Source of the DNA: UBA5066 sp046331465
Lineage (GTDB): Bacteria > Acidobacteriota > Thermoanaerobaculia > UBA5066
Reading direction: 5' to 3'
NCBI GenBank assembly: GCA_046331465.1
Contig: JAXLQV010000002.1
Location: 186,001 to 250,000, forward strand
DNA: 64,000 nt
The notes under the pieces are model-generated. The model did not search any database, was not told the DNA's origin, and saw only the letters and a list, made by a program, of their open reading frames with translations. A program made the position numbers and the translations under genes. Positions 23,957 through 32,146 of this stretch are shown here, piece after piece; position 1 is the first letter of the stretch, and each line of letters opens with the position of its first letter.

Positions 23957-26900
23957 ATGGAGGCCTTCTTCCTCCTCGTGGCGGCGGTGCTGCTCCTGTT
24001 GCCCGTCGTCGCCCTCGTCGTCTCGCTCGTCACCCGGAGCCGACTCGCGAAGGTCGAGGAGCGGGCCGGCGAGCTGGAGCGCTCGAACGACCGCCTCGAG
24101 AGGCACGTCCTCGAGCTCCGTGCCGAGATTCGGGGGCTGCGCGCGGCCGCGCCGGCCCCCGAGCCCGTCGGAGGCCAGGAGCCCGCGCCGCGGCCGGCGC
24201 CGCCCGTCGCGTACGAAGCTCCCGCCCCGCCGGCCCCGGCGTCGTCGCCCGAGGACACCGACGTGCTCCCGATCGCGGCCGCGCCTCCGCCGCCTCCGCC
24301 TCCCCCCCTTCCCCCCCTTCCCCCCGTTCCGCCCGCTCCGCCGCCGCCGGTCTTCGCGGCCGCCGCCCCGGCGGCTCCCCGCGCCCCGGAGGCGCCGCCT
24401 CCGGCCCCGCGCCCGGCGCCCGCGGCCGCTCCGCCGCGCCCGCCGGCGCCGGCCGTCCCCCCCCGGCCCCCGGCGGCGCCCGCCCCGCCGCCGAGAGCGC
24501 CGTTCGACTGGGAGAGCCTCATCGGCGTCAAGCTCTTCTCCTGGGTCGCCGGCGTCTCGCTCGTCGTCGGCGCGATCCTCTTCCTCCGCTACTCGATCGA
24601 GCACGGCTGGCTGACGGCGCCGTTCCGGATGGCGATCGGCCTCCTGACCGGCATCGTTCTCCTCGTCGTCTGCGAGCTGAAGGCGGCGCGGAAGTACCCG
24701 GTCACGGCGAACGCCCTGGATGGGGCGGCGATCGCGATCCTCTTCTCGACGTTCTTCGCCGCGCACGCGCTCTGGAAGCTCGTCCCCGCGATCCCGACGT
24801 TCGGGCTGATGGTCCTCGTGACGGCGGTCGCGGTCCTCCTCTCGATCCGGCGCGACTCCATCTTCATCGCGCTCCTCGGCCTCGTCGGCGGCTTCGCGAC
24901 GCCCGCCCTCCTCTCGACGGGCGAGGACCGCCCGTTCGGCCTCTTCGGCTACCTCCTCCTCCTGAACGCCGGCCTCGCCTGGGTCGCGCACCGGAAGAAG
25001 TGGCCCGTCCTGACGGTCCTCTGCGCGGTCCTGACGGCGGTCTACCAGTGGGGCTGGGTCGCGAAGTTCCTCACGGAGGGGAAGCTCGGCCTGGCGTCGG
25101 GGATCTTCCTCGTCTTCCCGCTCGTCCTCTACGCGGGCCTCGCGCTCGGGAAGCCGGAGACGAAGGGAATCGGCGAGAAGACGCAGCTCTTCGAGGGGTC
25201 GGCGCACCTCGCCGGGCTCCTGCCGCTCCTCTTCGCGCTCTTCCTCGCGGCGGTGCCGGCCTACGGCGCGCGGTACGGGCTCCTCTTCGGCTACCTCTTC
25301 CTCCTCGCGGCCGGGCTCTTCGCCGTCGCCGTCTGGCGCGGCCCCTCGGCGCTCCACCTGGCCGGCGGACTCGCGACGCTCGTCGTCTTCGCCATCTGGG
25401 CCTTCCGAAGCTACGCCCCGTCCGCGTGGCCGTCGGTCCTCGGCTTCCTCTTCCTCTTCGTCGTCTTCTTCCTGGCCGCGCCGTTCGTGGCGGAGAAGGC
25501 GGGGAGGCCGCTCGACGACGTCGGCCGCCGCGCGGCGTACGCCGCGCCGCTCCTCCTCGCGTTCGCACCGGTCCTCGTCTCCGCCGAGCCGCGGGCCGCT
25601 TCGCCCGGCCTCCTCTTCGCGGTCGTCTTCGTCCTCCTCGCGCTCTGCGCCGCGTACGCGGTCGTCCGCGAGGAGGGGGGTGTCTTCTTCGCCGGCGCGT
25701 TCTTCGCGCTCCTCGCCGAGGCGGTCTGGTCGGCGAAGCACCTGACGCCGGAGCGGCTCCTGCCGGGTCTCGCGCTCTACGGCGTCTTCTCTCTCTTCTA
25801 CCTCGGCGTCCCGCTCGCGGCGCGCCGGTACGGGAGGTCGCTGAAGCCGGGCGGCCTGTCGGTCGTCCTCCTCTTCGCGGCCCTCGCGCTCCTCCTCTTC
25901 CTCGCGGCGGGCCCGGTCGCCGCCACGGCGATCTGGGGGCTCGCGCTCCTCCTCGCGGTCCTGAACGTCGGCCTCTTCGCCGAGGGGGCGAGCGGCCACT
26001 TCCCGCTCGCGACGCTCGCCGGGGTCGTCCTGTCGTGGGGCGTCCTCGCCGTCTGGTGGATGACGGTCCCGCTCGCGACGCTCCTCGTCCCCGGCCTCCT
26101 CGTCGTCCTCGGCTTCGCCCTCGTCGTCGTCGGCGGGAGCGCCTTCGTCCGCGCGAAGACCGGCGCGGAGGCGACGGCGGGCCCGGACGGGATCCACCTC
26201 GGACTCGTCGGACACCTCTTCCTCCTCTTCGTCGCGACGCAGCCGTCGCTCGCGGTCCCCCCGTGGCCCCTCCTCGGGATCCTCCTCGTCCTCGACCTCG
26301 CCCTCGCGGCCGCGGCGTTCGCGACGGGGACCGGGGCGCTCCTCGCCTCGGCGCTCGTCCTGTCGCAGGTCGTCCTCCTCGTCTTCGCCGGCGCGGCGCG
26401 GGAGGCGCCGTGGCCGTCGGTCGCCGTACTCGCCGCGCTCGGGGTCGCGGGCCTCGGCGTCCTCGGGCGGGCCCTCGCGCCGCGCGCGCCGAAGGGAGGC
26501 GAGGCGCTCCGCAGGGCCGTGGCGACCGGCGCCGCGGCGGCGCTCCTCCTCGGGCAGGTCGTGACCCTTTCGGCCGGGATGGCCCGCGGGGAGCCCGGTC
26601 CCTCGCTCCTCGCCGGGGCTCAGCTCGTCCTCGCCGGGGCGCTCGCCTTCGTCGCGACGCGGGAGGGGTGGCACCCGCTCTCCGTCGCTTCGGCGGTCTT
26701 CTCGTTCCTCTCCGTCTGGGCCTGGTCCGAGTCGGTCGAGCCGGCGGCGGGCCGGGCCGTCCCGCGGCTCCTCTTCGCGGGGGTCCTCTGGCTCCTCTAC
26801 CTCGCGCTCCCGCCGCTGGCGGCGCGGAAGGCGCCGGCGGCCCGCGCGCCGTGGGTCGCGGCGGTCCTCGCGAGCGCGGCCTTCTTCCTCCTCGGCCGGC

Positions 26901-27754
26901 AGAGCTTCGCCGAGGCGGGGTGGGACGCCTTCGTCGGAGCCCTCCCCGTCGGCATCGCGGCGGCCCTCGCGCTCCTCCTCGTCCTCCTCCTCCGCGTCGA
27001 GTCGCCCGCGAAGCGGGACCTCGGGAGGCTCGCGCTCGTCGCGGGGGCGGCGCTCGCGTTCGTCACCGTCGCGATCCCGCTCCAGCTCGACAGGGAGTGG
27101 ATCACGATCGGCTGGGCCCTCGAGGCCGCGGCCCTCGCGTGGCTCTTCACGAAGGTCCCTCACCGCGGGCTCCTCTTCGCGTCGGCCGCCCTCTCCGGCG
27201 TCGTCTTCGCGCGCCTCGTCCTGAACGAGGCGGTCCTCTCGTACCACGCGCGGAGCGCGACGCCGATCCTGAACTGGTACCTCTACGCCTACCTCGTCTC
27301 GGCGGCGGCGCTCTTCCTCGCCGCCTGGTTCCTCCGGGGGACGGCGGACGAGCTCGCGGGCGGGAGCCTCCGCGCCTCGTCCGCGCAGGTGACGCTCGGG
27401 ACGATCCTCCTCTTCGCGCTCGTGAACATCGAGATCGCGGACTGGTTCGCGACCGGCTCCACCGTCGTCTTCCGGATCGTGGGCGGGTCGCTCGCCCAGG
27501 ACCTCGCCTACACCCTCTCCTGGGCCGTCTTCGCCGTCGCGCTCCTCGCCGCGGGGATCGCGGGGAAAAGCCGTGCCGCGCGCGTCGCGGCGATCGCGCT
27601 CCTCGTCGTGACGGTCCTCAAGGCGTTCCTCCACGACCTCGCGCGCCTCGGCGGGCTCTACCGCGTCGCCTCGTTCGTCGGCCTCGCGATCTCCCTCGCG
27701 CTCGTCGCCGTCGTGCTCCAGAAGTTCGTCCTCGCCCCCCGGGAGAAGGAATGA
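23957..27754 (+). CDS. DUF2339 multi-pass membrane protein
   Basis: A protein of about 1265 residues. An N-terminal membrane helix is followed by a charged coiled coil (residues of about 30-65), a long Pro/Ala-rich linker (about 70-190), and then some two dozen or more hydrophobic spans. The first conserved block, FDWESLIGVKLFSWVAGVSL, is characteristic of DUF2339. GTG at 23954 directly precedes ATG 23957; either could initiate. The stop overlaps the ATG of the DUF3999 gene. DUF2339 and DUF3999 proteins are commonly encoded together and their biochemical role is not established; an envelope function is inferred from topology only. Confidence 0.88.
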   Translation: MEAFFLLVAAVLLLLPVVALVVSLVTRSRLAKVEERAGELERSNDRLERHVLELRAEIRGLRAAAPAPEPVGGQEPAPRPAPPVAYEAPAPPAPASSPEDTDVLPIAAAPPPPPPPPLPPLPPVPPAPPPPVFAAAAPAAPRAPEAPPPAPRPAPAAAPPRPPAPAVPPRPPAAPAPPPRAPFDWESLIGVKLFSWVAGVSLVVGAILFLRYSIEHGWLTAPFRMAIGLLTGIVLLVVCELKAARKYPVTANALDGAAIAILFSTFFAAHALWKLVPAIPTFGLMVLVTAVAVLLSIRRDSIFIALLGLVGGFATPALLSTGEDRPFGLFGYLLLLNAGLAWVAHRKKWPVLTVLCAVLTAVYQWGWVAKFLTEGKLGLASGIFLVFPLVLYAGLALGKPETKGIGEKTQLFEGSAHLAGLLPLLFALFLAAVPAYGARYGLLFGYLFLLAAGLFAVAVWRGPSALHLAGGLATLVVFAIWAFRSYAPSAWPSVLGFLFLFVVFFLAAPFVAEKAGRPLDDVGRRAAYAAPLLLAFAPVLVSAEPRAASPGLLFAVVFVLLALCAAYAVVREEGGVFFAGAFFALLAEAVWSAKHLTPERLLPGLALYGVFSLFYLGVPLAARRYGRSLKPGGLSVVLLFAALALLLFLAAGPVAATAIWGLALLLAVLNVGLFAEGASGHFPLATLAGVVLSWGVLAVWWMTVPLATLLVPGLLVVLGFALVVVGGSAFVRAKTGAEATAGPDGIHLGLVGHLFLLFVATQPSLAVPPWPLLGILLVLDLALAAAAFATGTGALLASALVLSQVVLLVFAGAAREAPWPSVAVLAALGVAGLGVLGRALAPRAPKGGEALRRAVATGAAAALLLGQVVTLSAGMARGEPGPSLLAGAQLVLAGALAFVATREGWHPLSVASAVFSFLSVWAWSESVEPAAGRAVPRLLFAGVLWLLYLALPPLAARKAPAARAPWVAAVLASAAFFLLGRQSFAEAGWDAFVGALPVGIAAALALLLVLLLRVESPAKRDLGRLALVAGAALAFVTVAIPLQLDREWITIGWALEAAALAWLFTKVPHRGLLFASAALSGVVFARLVLNEAVLSYHARSATPILNWYLYAYLVSAAALFLAAWFLRGTADELAGGSLRASSAQVTLGTILLFALVNIEIADWFATGSTVVFRIVGGSLAQDLAYTLSWAVFAVALLAAGIAGKSRAARVAAIALLVVTVLKAFLHDLARLGGLYRVASFVGLAISLALVAVVLQKFVLAPREKE

Positions 27755-29817
27755 CGACTCCCCGACGCCTCCTTTCCCTCGCCCTCGCCCTCGCCGCCCT
27801 CCCGGCCGCCGCGGACGAGGGCGTCCGGACGACGACGCCCCCCGCCTTCCGCTTCGCGCGGGCCGTCACGCCCGGCGCGACCGGCCCGAACCGGCTCGCC
27901 GTCGACGGGCCGCTCCTCGCGGGCTCGGCGTTCCGTTCGTCGCCGTCTCTCCTTTCCGACCTCCGCCTCTTCTCCGCCGACGGCCGCGAGGTGCCGTACC
28001 TCCTCGTCACGCCGCCGCGGAAGGAGCCGGCGTGGGCCCGGGCCTCGGTCCTCCCGATCCCGGAGACGAAGAGCGCGAGCGGTTTCGAGGCCGACCTCGG
28101 CGCGCTCCGGAGGATCGACCGCCTCCGCGTCGCGGGGCTCCCCGCGCCGTTCTTGAAGCGCCTCCGCCTCGAGGGGAGCGGCGACCGGGCGCGCTGGACC
28201 GTCCTCGCGGAGGAAGGGACGCTCTTCGACCTTCCCGACGAGGGGCTCTCGCGGACCGAGATCTCCTTCCCCGAGGGGGAGCACCGCTGGCTGCGCCTCG
28301 CCTGGAACGACGCGAAGAGCGGCCGCGTGCCCCTGCCCGCCCGCGTCGAGGCTCGCCTCGCGGGCACCGGCGCCCCTCCCGAGCCGGTCCGCGTCGCCGT
28401 CCCGTTCGAGCGCCGCGAGAGCGAGCCGGGGCGGAGCCGCTTCCGCCTGACGCTCCCGGCGGCGGGGCTCCCGGTCTCGGCGCTCGAGGTCGGCGTCGCG
28501 TCGGGGAACGTCCTCCGCGAGGCGCGCGTCCTCGAGTCGCGTCTCTCCGGCGGCCGCCTCGTCCCGTCCCCGCTCGGGGCGGCGACGCTCCGGCGCGCCG
28601 AGCGCGACGACGCCTCTGCGGCGGAGATGACGATCCGGATCGAGAGGCCGGCGGAGGCGGAGCTCGAGCTCGTCGTGGAGGACGCCGGGAACCCGCCGCT
28701 CGCGATCGCGTCCGTCACGGCGCTCTTCGAGGACCTCCCGTTCGTCTGGTTCGAGAGCGCCGACGGGGCGCCGCTCGAGGCGCGCTTCGGCGCGGCCTCC
28801 CTCTCCCGGCCGCGGTACGACCTCGAGGCGGTGCGCTCCGCCGTCACGCGCGTCGGCGCCCCGCCCCCCGCGGACGCGGCCTGGGGCGAGCTCAGGCCCG
28901 CCTCCGCCGCCGCGGCGCGCCCCCCGGCGCTCCCCACGCTCCCGGCGGGGGCGGCGCTCGACCTCTCCCGGTTCCGCGTCTCGCGGCCGATCCCGCCCGG
29001 GCCGGCCGGACTCACCGCGCTCCGCCTCGACGCGGCCGTCCTCGCCGTCAGCCCCGGCCTCGCCGACGTGCGGATCGCCGCCGACGACGGCCGGCAGGTC
29101 CCGTACCTCCTCGAGACGCTCGGCGAGCCGCTCGTCGTGAAGCTCCCCGCGCCGGTGAAGGGGGACGACCCCCGCCCGCGCAAGGGTCCGGGAGAGGCCG
29201 GACGCCTCTCGTTCCACCGGGTCGAGCTCCCGTTCGAGGGCCTCCCCGGGGCGCGGCTCGAGCTCGGGACGACCGCCCGGGTCTTCACGCGCCGCGTCGC
29301 GCTCCTCCGCGAGTCGCTCGGAGGCCGGCCCGAGACGGCCGGCACTTTCTTCGAGGTCGCCTCGGCGAGCTGGGAGTCGGCCGACCCCGAGCGCGAAGCC
29401 CCGGCCCTCGTCCTCGACGTCCCCGCGGCACGGGGCCGGACGCTTTTCGTCTCGGTCGACGACGGCGACAACGCGCCGCTCCCGCTCGTCCGCGCCTCGC
29501 TCCTCCTCCCGGCGCAGCGGCTCCGCTTCGTCCGCGAGGAGGGGGCCTCGCTCTCTCTCGTGCAGGGCCAGGAGGGCCTCGCCGCGCCGCGGTACGACCT
29601 GGAGCTCCTCGCGCCGCGGCTGCTCGGTGCGCCGGCCGTCGAGGCGACGCTCGCCGCCCCGGCCGGGGAGGCGACGAAGCCGGAGGAGAAGGCGGGCGGG
29701 AAGCTCTTCTGGGCGGCCCTCGTCGGGGCCGTCGTCGCGCTCTCCCTCCTCGTGGCGAGGCTCCTCCGGCGGGGTCCCGAGCCGCCGGCGAAAGAGGAGG
29801 GGCCGCGGGAAGGGTAG
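27751..29817 (+). CDS. DUF3999-type exported membrane protein
   Basis: A 688-residue protein with a signal peptide (LLSLALALAALPAAADE) and a large beta-rich periplasmic region holding two related halves. Both halves carry a ...DVR/LRLFSADGREVPYLL-type strand followed by sugar-binding-like beta sandwiches (at about residues 70-85 and 440-455). A single C-terminal membrane span (FWAALVGAVVALSLLVARLL) is followed by a short basic tail. It overlaps the DUF2339 gene by ATGA, the usual pairing for this family. The function is unknown; a complex with the DUF2339 protein is the likely reading. Confidence 0.8.
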   Translation: MTTPRRLLSLALALAALPAAADEGVRTTTPPAFRFARAVTPGATGPNRLAVDGPLLAGSAFRSSPSLLSDLRLFSADGREVPYLLVTPPRKEPAWARASVLPIPETKSASGFEADLGALRRIDRLRVAGLPAPFLKRLRLEGSGDRARWTVLAEEGTLFDLPDEGLSRTEISFPEGEHRWLRLAWNDAKSGRVPLPARVEARLAGTGAPPEPVRVAVPFERRESEPGRSRFRLTLPAAGLPVSALEVGVASGNVLREARVLESRLSGGRLVPSPLGAATLRRAERDDASAAEMTIRIERPAEAELELVVEDAGNPPLAIASVTALFEDLPFVWFESADGAPLEARFGAASLSRPRYDLEAVRSAVTRVGAPPPADAAWGELRPASAAAARPPALPTLPAGAALDLSRFRVSRPIPPGPAGLTALRLDAAVLAVSPGLADVRIAADDGRQVPYLLETLGEPLVVKLPAPVKGDDPRPRKGPGEAGRLSFHRVELPFEGLPGARLELGTTARVFTRRVALLRESLGGRPETAGTFFEVASASWESADPEREAPALVLDVPAARGRTLFVSVDDGDNAPLPLVRASLLLPAQRLRFVREEGASLSLVQGQEGLAAPRYDLELLAPRLLGAPAVEATLAAPAGEATKPEEKAGGKLFWAALVGAVVALSLLVARLLRRGPEPPAKEEGPREG

Positions 29818-29898
29818 ACTCGCCCCACCGGAGGACTTCCAAGTGGTGAGCACGCGCGTGCCGACGTTCCGTTCGGCGCGTCGGGCGGGGAGGCCGAG

Positions 29899-32028
29899 GT
29901 GAAGGCCCTTCCCACCGCGCGCCTCCTCCCCGCGGGCGACGCCCCGTCGCCCTTCGGGCTGCACCTCGTCCTCGGCCCCCTCGCCGGGGGGGCGGAGGAA
30001 GGGCCGGTGCCGCTCCCGCTCTCCTCCGACGAGGGGACGAGCCGCGTCTACCTCGGCGCCCTCAAGGGGGACGCCGACAGCGTCATCGAGCTCGTCGCGG
30101 TGAAGCTCCTCCCGAACGTCCTCTCCGAGTCCCTCGCCGAGAGCGCGGCCCGGCCGACGAACCGGACGCTCCTCGACCGCTTCTCGGCCGAGCGCGAGCG
30201 GCTCCGGGCGCTCCGCGCCGAGAGCCCCTGGTTCCCGAGGCTCCTCCAGCCCGACGACGCCGGGGGGACGCTCCCGGCGCTCCTCTACGACAAGCCGTCG
30301 CGGTCGTTCTTCGTTCCCCCCTGCCCCGCCTGCGGCAGGCCGCTCGAGCTCCTCACCGACGAGCTCTTCCTCCGCGAGCGGAGGCTCCCCTCGTACCTCG
30401 AGACGCTCCACCGCCTCGTCGGCTGCTCCTCGTGCGCCTCGACGGACCGGGTCATCGCGGTCTTCTCGTCCGCCCCGATTCCCGGCCAGGCGGACGTTCC
30501 GGTCGGCGGGGCCGAGGAGCTCCTCAAGGGGCTCGCGCGCTCCCTCGTCCGCGAGTGGGACGAGGAGCTGGTGAAGGCGTTCCCGTGCCGCGCCGCCTCC
30601 GAGGACGCGCTCCGCCTCCGCAGGGAAGGGGGAGGCTCGCTCGGCGACTTCGCGGCGCGCTGGTCGCCGTTCTCGCTCTGCCCGACCCCCTTCATCGTGA
30701 CCGGCCTCTCTCCCGTGAGGTGGGACGAGTGGACCGACTTCGTCGGAGGCCGCGCCGAGGCGGACCTGGTCCCCTCCTCGGCCCCCGAGAGCCTCGAGAC
30801 GGAGTCGGGCCGCCGGCGCGTCGAGTGGCTCTGCGAGACGCTGCCGCCGACCGGGCGCTTCCTCTACGGGCACGACGGCAGCGGCGTCGACGCGGTCGAG
30901 GTCCTCTACCTGAAGATGACCGCGTTCCGCCAGCTCGTCGACGCGGTCCTCGCGTTCTACCGCGCCACCGGGCAGCCCCACCTCGACCTCCACCCGGGGC
31001 ACGTCCTCCTCGACAGCTACGGTGCCGGCTCCTCGCTCCCGGCCCTCTGGACGTTCGAGGTCCGGCTCCACGGGCTCGCGTCGACGTCGAAGAGCCGCTC
31101 GTTCGGCGTCGACGTCGTCGTGCCGCCGCCCGAGCCGATGTTCCCGTACGCGGCACCCGAGATCCTCGAGTTCCGGCTCGCCTCCCGCCGTCCCGGCGAC
31201 GTCTACCTCTCCGAGATCGAGCCGGCGGACGCCGGCCTCGGCGTCCGCGTCGAGGGGCGCCTGTCGGACCCGAACGGCCTCTTCCCGCGCCCGGAGGAGC
31301 CCGACTGGATCCACGTCACCTTCCCCGACGAGGCCCTCGGCCTCGGGATCGACGCCCTCGTCGTCCGGCGCAAGGAGGGCGTGCCGGCCTCCTACGAGGA
31401 GCTGACGTTCGTCTCGGAGCCGGTCGACCTCGACGACGCCGCCGTGAAGCGCCTCCGGCGCTCCTTCGGCGTCCGGCTCCCCGGCGCCCGCTACAAGGTC
31501 TTCCCGCGTTTCGGCGCGCCGTCCGACCTCTACTCGCTCGGCGTCCTGCTGCTCCGGGCCCTCGCCGGCGGCGAGCGGACGGAGTTCCCGCTCCTCCTCC
31601 AGGCGGTCCAGCGCGCCGCGACCGCGGCGACCCGGACGAAGGAAGGGGACGCCCTCACGCGCCTGAAAGCGGCCCTCGCGGCCGACGCGGTGACCGCGTC
31701 GCTCTTCGACCGCGCGCACGTCTTCTGGAAGGACGAGGACCGCGTCCCGGGGCGCCCGAACGCGATCCCGCCCCAGCTCTGGGAGCGGGCGGTCCTCCTC
31801 GCCCTCCGGCTCGTCAACCGGATCCCGGGCTTCTCGATCGCGACCGCGCCGGCCGACTTCGTCCCGGAGGACCCCACCGGCCGGGTCGAGCAGGCGCTCC
31901 GCGAGGCGGACGAGGTCGTCGCCGAGCTCCGCTCGCTCCTCGTCCACCGGCAGCCGCTCCACTTCGAGATCCAGGAGGTCCTCGCCGAGCTCCTCGACGA
32001 GGAATCGGAAGCGTCGCGCCCCGCGTGA
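29899..32028 (+). CDS. T6SS-associated protein-kinase-like protein, probably a pseudokinase
   Basis: A 709-residue protein at the head of the T6SS locus, where PpkA-type kinases are often found. Kinase landmarks are a VAVKLL strand (Lys69), the catalytic loop HLDLHPGHVLLD (Asp363), an APE motif (419-421) and an alphaF-like DLYSLGVLL (Asp543). The catalytic-loop Asn is a His (368), and the DFG region reads RLHGLAS with no Asp, so metal binding looks lost. Two insertions are visible: a four-Cys zinc ribbon (C142/C145, C176/C179) in the N-lobe region and about 110 residues between APE and alphaF. Start at GTG 29899 with GGGGAGG upstream. A scaffold or regulator of T6SS assembly is inferred. Confidence 0.65.
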   Translation: MKALPTARLLPAGDAPSPFGLHLVLGPLAGGAEEGPVPLPLSSDEGTSRVYLGALKGDADSVIELVAVKLLPNVLSESLAESAARPTNRTLLDRFSAERERLRALRAESPWFPRLLQPDDAGGTLPALLYDKPSRSFFVPPCPACGRPLELLTDELFLRERRLPSYLETLHRLVGCSSCASTDRVIAVFSSAPIPGQADVPVGGAEELLKGLARSLVREWDEELVKAFPCRAASEDALRLRREGGGSLGDFAARWSPFSLCPTPFIVTGLSPVRWDEWTDFVGGRAEADLVPSSAPESLETESGRRRVEWLCETLPPTGRFLYGHDGSGVDAVEVLYLKMTAFRQLVDAVLAFYRATGQPHLDLHPGHVLLDSYGAGSSLPALWTFEVRLHGLASTSKSRSFGVDVVVPPPEPMFPYAAPEILEFRLASRRPGDVYLSEIEPADAGLGVRVEGRLSDPNGLFPRPEEPDWIHVTFPDEALGLGIDALVVRRKEGVPASYEELTFVSEPVDLDDAAVKRLRRSFGVRLPGARYKVFPRFGAPSDLYSLGVLLLRALAGGERTEFPLLLQAVQRAATAATRTKEGDALTRLKAALAADAVTASLFDRAHVFWKDEDRVPGRPNAIPPQLWERAVLLALRLVNRIPGFSIATAPADFVPEDPTGRVEQALREADEVVAELRSLLVHRQPLHFEIQEVLAELLDEESEASRPA

Positions 32029-32036
32029 CGGGGCGC
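32016..32036 (+). terminator. Weak stem-loop at the end of the kinase-like gene
   Basis: GCGCCCCG / CGGGGCGC, an 8-bp stem with a 5-nt loop that includes the TGA stop. No U-tract follows, so termination is doubtful. Confidence 0.3.
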
Positions 32037-32063
32037 ACGCTCGCGGCACCGGGTGACCGAGGG

Positions 32064-32069
32064 TAAGAT
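32064..32069 (+). promoter_or_regulatory. Candidate -10 box (TAAGAT) before the FHA gene
   Basis: TAAGAT preceded by GGG lies 77 nt before GTG 32147 in the 118-bp gap between the kinase-like and FHA genes. No -35 box is visible at the right distance. Confidence 0.3.
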
Positions 32070-32146
32070 CCGGTCACTGTGTCCCCCAAGTCGTCCGTCT
32101 CCTCTCGCGAGGCGCTGGCGATCCGCCCCTTCCCCGGAGGGGCCTC

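Noticed and set aside
27658..32049. 1463-residue reverse-strand open frame
   Set aside because: Antisense to the DUF3999 and kinase-like genes; no domain pattern, compositional artefact.
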